From: Acidobacteriota bacterium
Lineage (GTDB): Bacteria > Acidobacteriota > Terriglobia > Terriglobales > Acidobacteriaceae
Assembly: GCA_003224905.1 (NCBI GenBank)
Contig: QIAA01000041.1
Coordinates: forward strand, 21,562 to 85,561
Length of the DNA: 64,000 bases
Direction: 5' to 3'
The notes under the pieces are model-generated. The model did not search any database, had not been told where the DNA came from, and worked only from the letters and a program-made list of their open reading frames with translations. The translations under genes and the position numbers were made by a program. This document shows positions 35,999 to 42,921 of the stretch, in pieces. Numbering within the stretch: the stretch's first letter is position 1; the number at the start of each line of letters is the position of its first letter.

Positions 35999-36421
35999 TT
36001 ACGCAAACGGACTTTCAATTGTTAAATGCTCGAACTTCCGTCCATGCTGGAAGTCTTCGCTGTAGAGTACTGCACACTCGCCGGCGATTGCGGCCGCAAG
36101 AATCAATGAATCATACCAAGAAATTGCGTGTTTCTCGCTGATTCCTAGGGCCTCAAAATAGAGAGCCGGCGAGGAATGAATTGCAAACATTGGACGGAAT
36201 ACGCTGCTCAGGTACTGTTGGGCCTCGGGCACTGACATGGGCGGAGCAAAGCGTCGCAGGGCCACATTGAAGAATTCCTGGATTACCTGGTAGCTTACGA
36301 TGCTTTGCCCGGTACTTAGGCCGGTCCGAATCAATTGCAATGCGCGGTCACGTTTGCTCGGTGAGCCCGAATCGAAAGAATAAACGAAGATATTTGTGTC
36401 GAGAAAAAACTTATCGCTCAT
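35999..36421 (-). CDS. VapC-like PIN-domain toxin
   Basis: 140 residues. The PIN-domain acidic residues are all present: Asp8 in FFLDTNIFVY, Glu49 in VIQEFFN, Asp104 in SWYDSLILAAA, and Asp123 in YSEDFQHG. PIN toxins of this type cut RNA (often tRNA) using Mg2+. The gene overlaps the end of the small upstream antitoxin gene by 11 bases, the usual arrangement of a VapBC module. It lies on the opposite strand to the surrounding operons, a typical stand-alone insertion. Confidence 0.9.
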   Translation of the reverse strand: MSDKFFLDTNIFVYSFDSGSPSKRDRALQLIRTGLSTGQSIVSYQVIQEFFNVALRRFAPPMSVPEAQQYLSSVFRPMFAIHSSPALYFEALGISEKHAISWYDSLILAAAIAGECAVLYSEDFQHGRKFEHLTIESPFA

Positions 36422-36629
36422 TCATTTCTTCTCGACTGAACCGGCGTCCGGCGCGCACGTGTCGCAAGCGCCTCATAAGTGCGGTGAACTCCTGTGCCCT
36501 GCCCGAGTGAGCGACATACCCCTCCAGCCACTCTCGAAAGGCCGCATTCAGTGTCTTGTGCTGGGAGTGGGCGACATGCCGGGCCTGCTCGATCAAATGC
36601 TCTTCAGCGCTCAGGGTTATATTCTTCAT
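36411..36629 (-). CDS. VapB-like antitoxin
   Basis: 72 residues. The N-terminus (NITLSAEEHLIEQARHVAHS) looks like a ribbon-helix-helix DNA-binding domain, followed by a basic, charged tail (RRLRHVRAGRRFSREEMNER) that would wrap the toxin. It precedes and overlaps the PIN-domain gene. A perfect palindrome TAGTGTACACTA lies 8 bases upstream of the ATG, the expected autoregulatory site. Confidence 0.82.
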   Translation of the reverse strand: MKNITLSAEEHLIEQARHVAHSQHKTLNAAFREWLEGYVAHSGRAQEFTALMRRLRHVRAGRRFSREEMNER

Positions 36630-36636
36630 ACGGGCA

Positions 36637-36660
36637 TAGTGTACACTATTTTAGTGTGCA
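36637..36660 (-). promoter_or_regulatory. Palindromic operator of the VapBC pair
   Basis: TAGTGTACACTA (36637-36648) is a perfect 12-base palindrome, and a further half-site TAGTGTGCA lies at 36652-36660. On the minus strand TTGAAT-N16-TACACT is a possible promoter whose -10 element sits inside the palindrome, 8 bases before the start codon. Binding of the antitoxin here would block transcription. Confidence 0.65.
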
Positions 36661-36687
36661 TTCAAACCAGTTCCTCGGTCGCCTCCC

Positions 36688-37500
36688 ATGACTAGGCCCA
36701 CACTGGGGGTTTTCGATTCCGGCTTCGGCGGCTTGACGGTCGTTAAAGCTCTGGTTGAAGCGATGCCCAGAGCCGATTACATCTACTTTGGCGATACCGC
36801 TCGCCTGCCCTACGGTTCCAAGTCCGCGCAGACGGTAGCTAAATACGCTGTTTCTGCCGCCCGTTTCCTTGAGCAACAGGGCGCTCAACTGCTGGTGATC
36901 GCCTGCAACACCGCCACGGCACTTGCGTTGCCCGAGATTACTGGAGCCGCAAGCGTTCCGGTGATCGGAGTCGTGGAACCGGGCGCGGAGAGTGCTGCTC
37001 GCAGGAGCGGGACCAAACACGTTGTCGTCATCGGCACGGAGGCAACCATCAGCAGTCATGCCTATCGCCATGCCTTGGAATCGCGCGGCTTATGTGTGAA
37101 GGAGAAAGCATGCCCTCTGCTCGTCCCGCTGGTTGAAGAAGGCTGGGTGGATCATGCCGTAACCGAACAAGTGTCACGAATTTATCTTGAAGAAGCTTTT
37201 GCCGACGGATTTCACTCTGCGGACGTGCTCCTGCTGGGTTGCACGCATTACCCGCTGCTGAAGCCATTGCTGCGAATGATCGTGCCAGCCGAAGTAGGGA
37301 TTGTCGATTCTGCTGAATCCACGGCCCGCGTTGTTTCAGAGTTATTGCAGCATTCCCCGGATACACCCTTGGCGCCAGAAAAAGCGGAGACCGGCTTCAA
37401 GTTCTTCGTGACAGATTCAGTAGAGAAGTTCAGGCGGCTGGGACCCAGGTTTCTGGGACACGCGATTAAGGATGTGCAACATGTAGATTTGCGAGAGTAG
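36688..37500 (+). CDS. murI: Glutamate racemase
   Basis: 270 residues, the normal length. MurI converts L- to D-glutamate for peptidoglycan, in the cytoplasm. Motifs: VFDSGFGGLTVVKAL (8-22), YFGDTARLPYGSKS, and the two catalytic Cys in ACNTATA (Cys73) and LLLGCTHYP (Cys185), with the adjacent Thr and His. It is divergent from the VapBC pair with 58 bases between the starts, and convergent with the tRNA gene. Confidence 0.96.
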   Translation: MTRPTLGVFDSGFGGLTVVKALVEAMPRADYIYFGDTARLPYGSKSAQTVAKYAVSAARFLEQQGAQLLVIACNTATALALPEITGAASVPVIGVVEPGAESAARRSGTKHVVVIGTEATISSHAYRHALESRGLCVKEKACPLLVPLVEEGWVDHAVTEQVSRIYLEEAFADGFHSADVLLLGCTHYPLLKPLLRMIVPAEVGIVDSAESTARVVSELLQHSPDTPLAPEKAETGFKFFVTDSVEKFRRLGPRFLGHAIKDVQHVDLRE

Positions 37501-37575
37501 AGCAGCTTAGGCCAGAAGCGCTAGCCTCGTGGAGACCTGCTATGACCGCCGCCGCGATTCGCAAGCACTGAGAAC

Positions 37576-37660
37576 TGGTGCGAAAGGGGGGACTCGAACC
37601 CCCATGGGTTTCCCCGCCAGATCCTAAGTCTGGTGCGTCTGCCAATTCCGCCACTTTCGC
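37576..37660 (-). tRNA. tRNA-Leu (anticodon TAG)
   Basis: An 85-base cloverleaf on the minus strand including an encoded CCA end. The acceptor stem is GCGAAAG paired with CTTTCGC, the T arm is GGGGG-TTCGAGT-CCCCC, the anticodon stem is CCAGA/TCTGG around CTTAGGA, and there is a long variable arm, so it is a class II tRNA. The anticodon TAG reads CUN leucine codons. A translated frame across it is the common spurious tRNA frame and was not annotated. Confidence 0.96.
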
Positions 37661-37694
37661 GTCAGAGGATCTCTGGACATCATAGCGGAAAGAG

Positions 37695-37740
37695 TCAATC
37701 TCTTCCCTTCACCATCAATCTCTTCTCTAAATTATATAAT
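37695..37740 (+). promoter_or_regulatory. Direct repeats and -10 element upstream of the UbiD-family gene
   Basis: The 11-base word TCAATCTCTTC occurs at 37695-37705 and again at 37715-37725, exactly 20 bases apart (two helical turns). TATAAT follows at 37735-37740, 31 bases before the TTG start. No good -35 element is present, so an activator bound to the phased repeats could be needed. Confidence 0.45.
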
Positions 37741-37771
37741 TCGCAATTCGTTCATCGGAGACGAGGACTTC

Positions 37772-39349
37772 TTGGCCTATAACGACCTGCGCGATTGGAT
37801 CGCCGCACTGGAGCGAGCCGGCGAACTAAGACAAGTCAAAACCGAAGTCGACCCGATTCTGGAAATTGCTGAAATCACGGATCGCATCAGCAAGGTGAGC
37901 GGCCCCGCTCTGCTTTTCCAGAACGTCAAGGGGCATCCTGGGCAGCAGGTCCTGATCAACCAGTTCGGGTCTGCGCGGCGCATGAAGCTTGCTCTGGAAG
38001 TGGACTCGTTAGATGACATTGCCGACCGCATCCGGCACTTCATGGATGTCAAATCTCCGCAAGGCCTGCTCGACAAGGTGAAGATGCTTCCGATGCTGGC
38101 CGAGATGGGCAAATTTTTTCCGAAGACGGTCTCCACTGGCGCCTGCAAGGAAGTCATTCGGAAAGACAATTTCTCGCTCAACTGGTTTCCCATCCTGCAA
38201 TGCTGGCCCAAAGATGCGGGGCGCTTCATAACTCTGCCCTGCGTGATCACCCGCGATCCTAAGACAGGCAAGCGAAACGTGGGTTGTTATCGAATGCAGG
38301 TCTACGAAGAGCGCGCCACAGGCATGCACTGGCAGAGACAGAAAATCGGAGCAGAGCATTACCGCGAAGCACTGCGAAATGCCTCCATAGACGCGTCGCT
38401 CCGCAACAGCTCAGGGGCGCAGCAGTCTGCGTCAACCCGAGTCGACGTGATGGCACGCACCTCGGGCGGCTCGGTGCTCATTAAAGGCGATCAGCCCTCT
38501 GGCAAGATGGAAGTTGCAGTTGCCCTCGGAACTGATCCCGCAGTCACGTTTTCGTCCATTGTTCCGGCGCCACCGGATGTCGAGGAGTATCTCATTGCCG
38601 GGTTTCTCCGGCAGAAACCCGTGGAGTTAGTGAGGTGTGAAACCGTCGATCTCGAAGTCCCCGCATCTTCAGAAATCGTTTTGGAAGGGCATGTGCACCT
38701 CGATGAACTACGCGCGGAGGGTCCGTTCGGCGATCACACGGGCTTCTACTCGCTGGAAGATCTCTATCCCGTGTTTCACGTGAGCTGCATCACCCATCGC
38801 AAGGACCCGATCTACTCCACAACGATTGTCGGTAAACCGCCGATGGAAGATGCATATATGGGCAAGGCGGTCGAGCGCATCTTTCTGCCGCTGATGAAGC
38901 TGACCATCCCTGAGTTAGTTGACATTAATCTTCCGATTGAAGGCATCTTTCATAACCTGATGCTCGTTTCGATCAGGAAGTCGTATCCCGGGCAGGCGCG
39001 CAAGGTGATGAACGCCATTTGGGCCCTCGGGCAAGCTATGTTCACGAAGTGCATCATTGTGGTGGATGAAGACGTGAACGTGCAGGATCTAGGGGAAGTG
39101 ACCCTCAAAGTGCTCAACCACATCGACCCCGAGCGTGACATCCAGTTCATGTTCGGTCCGATCGATTCACTGGACCACGCCTCGCGCTTGCCGAACTATG
39201 GATCGAAAATGGGCATTGATGCCACGCGCAAATGGGCAAGCGAGGGCTTCAACCGGCCCTGGCCGGATGAGATTCTGATGGACTCCAAGACCAAAGCTCT
39301 GGTTGATGGCAAATGGAAAGCGCTGGCCAAAGAACTGGGGCTCGGCTGA
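37772..39349 (+). CDS. UbiD-family prenylated-FMN decarboxylase
   Basis: 525 residues from TTG 37772 with GAGGAC upstream. UbiD enzymes carry out reversible decarboxylation of aromatic or unsaturated acids with prenylated FMN. Recognisable parts: YNDLRDWIAALERAGELRQV (start), ITRDPKTGKRNVGCYRMQVY, MHWQRQKIGAEHY, ALGTDPAVTFSSIVP, EGPFGDHTGFYSLEDLYPVF (short pieces: EGPFGDHTGFY), and YMGKAVERIFLPLMKLTIPE. Compared with the usual 480-490 residues it has an insertion of about 40 residues at 197-243 (ASIDASLRNSSGAQQS). The flavin prenyltransferase UbiX is not in the window. A role in ubiquinone or menaquinone synthesis is likely but other UbiD substrates are possible. Confidence 0.9.
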   Translation: MAYNDLRDWIAALERAGELRQVKTEVDPILEIAEITDRISKVSGPALLFQNVKGHPGQQVLINQFGSARRMKLALEVDSLDDIADRIRHFMDVKSPQGLLDKVKMLPMLAEMGKFFPKTVSTGACKEVIRKDNFSLNWFPILQCWPKDAGRFITLPCVITRDPKTGKRNVGCYRMQVYEERATGMHWQRQKIGAEHYREALRNASIDASLRNSSGAQQSASTRVDVMARTSGGSVLIKGDQPSGKMEVAVALGTDPAVTFSSIVPAPPDVEEYLIAGFLRQKPVELVRCETVDLEVPASSEIVLEGHVHLDELRAEGPFGDHTGFYSLEDLYPVFHVSCITHRKDPIYSTTIVGKPPMEDAYMGKAVERIFLPLMKLTIPELVDINLPIEGIFHNLMLVSIRKSYPGQARKVMNAIWALGQAMFTKCIIVVDEDVNVQDLGEVTLKVLNHIDPERDIQFMFGPIDSLDHASRLPNYGSKMGIDATRKWASEGFNRPWPDEILMDSKTKALVDGKWKALAKELGLG

Positions 39350-39422
39350 GTTCACGTCTGATCACTTGATCCCACTACTTCGTGCTATTCTGCGCTCAAC
39401 TTCTGTATTCCCAGGACAGCCG

Positions 39423-41135
39423 GTGCTCATAGAACTGCGGCTTGAGAACTACGCGGTCATCGACAATCTCGCAGTCGAGTTTGGGGCTGGACTGAATCTG
39501 TTGACCGGGGAGACCGGCGCCGGGAAATCCATTCTCATCGACGCACTTGCACTGCTGCTTGGCGAAAAGGCTTCCACGGAGGTGATTCGTGCGGGGGCAG
39601 AACGGGCCGTCGTCTCAGCAGTTTTCGAGGTTGAAGACGGTAACGATAAGGTGGTGCGCCGGCTGCTCGGGAACAACGGAATCGATAGTGACGAGGCTCT
39701 GATTCTCCGGCGAGAAATCGCCAACGGTGGTAAGGGACGCGTCTTTGTCAATAATCAGCCTGCAACAGTCAGCGTGCTGCGACAGTTAGCGCCCTACCTG
39801 GCAACAATCCATGCGCAGAACGAGTCGCTGCTTTCATTCGACGCAGCGGCGCGGCTTGCACTGTTGGATACATTTGCAGGAAGCGATACCGAGGCTGTGG
39901 AGGCCGCGTTTTCCCGCTGGAAGGAGATCAAGACTCGCATTGGAGTGCTCGAGCGGGACGAGCAGGACCGTTTGCGACTGCTCGACCTCTGGACGTTTCA
40001 GAAACGGGAAATCGAACAGGCGAAATTACAGGCAGGCGAGGACGAAAGGCTTGAGGCAGAGAAGCGAGTACTGGCGAATGCGGAGAAGATATACGGCGCT
40101 GCCATGAGCGCCTTTGACCTGCTATATGACGATTCCACTTCGACCTCGGCTTCATTACGGGCCGCGCAAAAACATATTGAAGAACTCGCCCGCTACGAAC
40201 CGAAATTTCAGGAGGCAGTGGCGGCGCTGGAGTCAGCGCAGATTACTGTGGAGGATGTGGGAGTAAGTCTCAGAGATTATGCGGGCGGAATCGAAGCTTC
40301 TCCGGAACACCTGGCGGAAATAGAGGATCGTCTTGCAGCGATGGATCGCTTGAAGCGCAAGTACGGATCGACGCTGGAGGAAGTGATCAAGTATGGCGAG
40401 GAAGTCAGCCGCAAGGTAGCCGAGATGGAGAATAAAGACGAGGTGCTGCTTGAACTGAACGGCAAACTGGCGGAAGCGGCCCAGCAGTATTTGCAGGCAG
40501 CGCGAACGGTATCGAAGAAACGGCACGAAGCCGCCAGCAAACTCGAGAAATCGGTTGAGGCGGCGATCAATGAGTTGGCGATGAAGGTCAACTTTCGAAT
40601 TGAGGTCGGCGGAGCCGATGACGATGGAAACTGGAGCGCATCGGGATTTGACGCGGTGCTTTACATGATCTCCACGAACCCGGGCGAGCCTCTGCGCAGG
40701 CTTGAACAAATCGCTTCCGGTGGTGAGATGTCGCGAGTGATGCTGACGTTGAAAACCAGCGTGGAAGCCGGTTACGGGGCATTAGGCACTTCCAAGAACG
40801 GAAAGGGCCGCACGCGACGCGTACAGCGCACGATGGTATTTGATGAAATTGATACCGGGATCGGCGGGCGTGCGGCGGAAGCAGTCGGAAAGAAGCTGAA
40901 GGCTTTGTCCCGAGCCAATCAGGTTTTGTGTGTGACCCACCTGCCGCAGATCGCGACCTTTGCAGATCATCATTACACAATCGAGAAGAAGGAAAACACA
41001 GGCCGGACTCGCACCGTAGTGCGTCGGATCACTGGCGAAGAGCGCACCGAGGAAGTCGCCCGCATGCTCAGCGGGGCGAAGTTGACGGAGATGTCCCGCA
41101 AGCACGCCGAGCAGATGCTGAAGGCGAACGCGTGA
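39423..41135 (+). CDS. recN: DNA repair protein RecN
   Basis: 570 residues from GTG 39423, where the conserved opening LIELRLENYAVIDNLAVEF begins; longer in-frame starts overlap the UbiD-family gene. RecN is an SMC-like ATPase for double-strand-break repair. Walker A GETGAGKS is at 29-36, coiled-coil arms occupy roughly 160-370, and the C-terminal head has ASGGEMSRVMLTLK and a VFDEIDTGIGGRAAEAVG-type Walker B/D-loop, then VTHLPQIATFADHHY. It lies 73 bases downstream of the UbiD-family gene. Confidence 0.96.
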   Translation: MLIELRLENYAVIDNLAVEFGAGLNLLTGETGAGKSILIDALALLLGEKASTEVIRAGAERAVVSAVFEVEDGNDKVVRRLLGNNGIDSDEALILRREIANGGKGRVFVNNQPATVSVLRQLAPYLATIHAQNESLLSFDAAARLALLDTFAGSDTEAVEAAFSRWKEIKTRIGVLERDEQDRLRLLDLWTFQKREIEQAKLQAGEDERLEAEKRVLANAEKIYGAAMSAFDLLYDDSTSTSASLRAAQKHIEELARYEPKFQEAVAALESAQITVEDVGVSLRDYAGGIEASPEHLAEIEDRLAAMDRLKRKYGSTLEEVIKYGEEVSRKVAEMENKDEVLLELNGKLAEAAQQYLQAARTVSKKRHEAASKLEKSVEAAINELAMKVNFRIEVGGADDDGNWSASGFDAVLYMISTNPGEPLRRLEQIASGGEMSRVMLTLKTSVEAGYGALGTSKNGKGRTRRVQRTMVFDEIDTGIGGRAAEAVGKKLKALSRANQVLCVTHLPQIATFADHHYTIEKKENTGRTRTVVRRITGEERTEEVARMLSGAKLTEMSRKHAEQMLKANA

Positions 41136-41191
41136 CATCGAAACAAGGCGGAGTTTTCGCGTTGAAGAATTTTGCTATTCAGGAGCCCGTC

Positions 41192-41217
41192 GTAATACGG
41201 TGTAATATTAGGTATTA
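41192..41217 (+). promoter_or_regulatory. Helically phased half-sites upstream of the CopG-like antitoxin gene
   Basis: GTAATA at 41192-41197, GTAATA at 41202-41207 and the inverted form GTATTA at 41212-41217 recur every 10 bases, immediately before the ATG at 41220. TAATAT at 41203-41208 inside this array could be the -10 element. Ribbon-helix-helix antitoxins bind arrays of short half-sites with this spacing, so this is probably the autoregulatory operator. Confidence 0.6.
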
Positions 41218-41219
41218 TT

Positions 41220-41459
41220 ATGAATAAAAGAACCATCAGCTTTCGACTTGAATCAAGAAAAGTGAGCGCCCTCGATTCTCTGGCCGCAGCACTCGACCGC
41301 GACAGGAGCTACCTTCTCAATGATGCGATAAGCGCGTATCTGGAGCTTCAGCAATGGCAGTTAGAACAGATCAAAGAAGGCCAGCGACAAGCTGACGCCG
41401 GGCGGCTCGTGGATCATAAGAAGGTGAAGAAACTAGCAGCGCGTTGGCGAAAGCGGTGA
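41220..41459 (+). CDS. CopG/RHH-type antitoxin
   Basis: 79 residues. The opening KRTISFRLESRKVSALDSLAA is a ribbon-helix-helix strand and helix, followed by DRDRSYLLNDAISAYLELQQ, the second helix of the fold. The C-terminal tail (KKVKKLAARWRKR) is basic. It overlaps the RelE/ParE-like toxin gene by 4 bases (GTGA). Part of a type II toxin-antitoxin pair inserted between recN and ispH. Confidence 0.88.
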   Translation: MNKRTISFRLESRKVSALDSLAAALDRDRSYLLNDAISAYLELQQWQLEQIKEGQRQADAGRLVDHKKVKKLAARWRKR

Positions 41460-41740
41460 ACATTGGCTGGTCCGAATTGGCGCTCGAACAACTGCGGGCG
41501 GCATACGACTACGTTGCCATAGACAATGCAATGGCGACAGAAAGAATGGTTGAAAGGATTTTTTCAGCGGTGGAATTCTTAGAGCAGCATCCGAATCTCG
41601 GGCGACCCGGCCGGGTAGAAGGAACGAGGGAGTTAGTAGTAACGCGAACTCCATTTGTGATCGCTTATCGCCTGCAGCGAAATCACCTGCAAATTCTGGC
41701 GGTCCTGCATGCCGCCCGCAAATGGCCGAAAGCATTTTGA
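41456..41740 (+). CDS. RelE/ParE-family toxin
   Basis: 94 residues from GTG 41456, which overlaps the antitoxin's stop; an in-frame TTG four codons upstream is an alternative. The family signature is clear: SELALEQLRAAYDYVA, IFSAVEFLEQHPNLGRPGRV, the TRELVV strand, FVIAYRLQRNHLQILAVLHAARKWP-like end (IAYRLQRNHLQILAVLH). ParE-type members poison gyrase, RelE-type members cleave mRNA; the sequence fits the ParE side better (ARKWP end), but this is a tentative call. Confidence 0.88.
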   Translation: MNIGWSELALEQLRAAYDYVAIDNAMATERMVERIFSAVEFLEQHPNLGRPGRVEGTRELVVTRTPFVIAYRLQRNHLQILAVLHAARKWPKAF

Positions 41741-41940
41741 CTTGGGATGTAATGGATTCTCACCCAACTAACGCGTGCCGGTGACTCTGCCCGTTCACCA
41801 GCCAAAAATCCCCGCTCACTGCCAATCCTAAGCTTTTCTTGCAGTTACGTTGATTATGGCGGTTCGTGCCTCCATACTTGAGTTGTCAACCACCCATAGG
41901 TAACGTGTACCCTAGAGTACGGGAAAAACTAAGCAAAAGC

Positions 41941-42921
41941 ATGTCTATACACCAAGATGGTAAAACTCTCTTGCTGCTGAAGCCGCGCGGTTTCTGCGCG
42001 GGCGTGGTGCGTGCGATTGACATTGTCCGCATCGCGCTGGAAGCGTTTGGTCCGCCGATCTACGTGCGCAAAGAAATTGTTCACAATCGATTCGTAGTCG
42101 AAGAGCTACAGGATAAAGGCGCGATTTTCGTCGATAGCGTGGAAGAAGTTCCCAATGGGGAACGAGTGATTTACAGCGCGCATGGAGTTTCGCCGGAAGT
42201 TCGCGACGCCAGTGAAAGGCGCAATTTGAGGGTAATCGACGCTACGTGCCCCTTGGTCACCAAAGTTCACGTGGAAGCAGTGAAGTTCGCAAAGCAGGGA
42301 TATGCACTGATTCTGATCGGACACCGCGATCATGATGAGGTCATTGGAACCCTAGGCGAGGCGCCGATCGTGACCCAGGTTGTGGGTTCGCCGGAGGAGG
42401 TTGAATCCCTAACGGTACCGGATCCCACTCGCGTCGCGTACCTAACGCAGACGACGCTCAGTCTCGACGAAACCAAAGATATCATTGCGGCTTTGCAGAA
42501 AAGATTCCCCAAGATCACTGGCCCGGCAGCCCAGGACATTTGCTACGCCACAGAGAACAGACAAGTAGCGGTCAAGGAAGTAGCCTCAGAGGCCGACCTG
42601 CTGCTGGTGGTGGGATCGGACAATAGTTCGAATTCCAACCGACTGGTCGAAGTGGCGCGAAATCTGGGGACAAGCTCTCATCTGATCGATAGTTTTCGCA
42701 ACATCCAGCCTGAGTGGCTCCACGGAGTAATGACGATTGCGCTGACCGCGGGCGCCTCGGCTCCGGAATGCCTAGTGGAAGAAGTTGTGCAGTTCCTGAG
42801 CGGTAAAGGGTTTAAGAACGTCAAGGAAGTGGAAGTGATGCCCGAGAATGTGCGGTTTGGTTTGCCTCCGGAGATCGTAGAAGCGATCGCCAGCGCTCCA
42901 TCGGCAGCCGCCGCAGAATAA
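41941..42921 (+). CDS. ispH: 4-hydroxy-3-methylbut-2-enyl diphosphate reductase
   Basis: 326 residues from ATG 41941; upstream in-frame starts are not needed. IspH is the last enzyme of the MEP pathway and makes IPP and DMAPP with a 4Fe-4S cluster. The three cluster Cys are present: Cys19 in PRGFCAGVVRAI, Cys103 in DATCPLVTKVH, Cys201 in QDICYATENRQ, along with EIVHNRFVV and GHRDHDEVIGT. Its TAA stop is immediately followed by the ATG of shc, so isoprenoid supply and hopanoid synthesis are translationally coupled. Confidence 0.96.
   Translation: MSIHQDGKTLLLLKPRGFCAGVVRAIDIVRIALEAFGPPIYVRKEIVHNRFVVEELQDKGAIFVDSVEEVPNGERVIYSAHGVSPEVRDASERRNLRVIDATCPLVTKVHVEAVKFAKQGYALILIGHRDHDEVIGTLGEAPIVTQVVGSPEEVESLTVPDPTRVAYLTQTTLSLDETKDIIAALQKRFPKITGPAAQDICYATENRQVAVKEVASEADLLLVVGSDNSSNSNRLVEVARNLGTSSHLIDSFRNIQPEWLHGVMTIALTAGASAPECLVEEVVQFLSGKGFKNVKEVEVMPENVRFGLPPEIVEAIASAPSAAAAE

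Noticed and set aside
37466..37654. 62-residue minus-strand frame starting [14 protein letters not shown]
   Set aside because: It is the well-known spurious translation of the tRNA-Leu gene and its flank.
41878..41906. TTGAGT-N17-TAACGT upstream of ispH
   Set aside because: Right spacing but the -10 match is only three of six, so it was not listed as a promoter.
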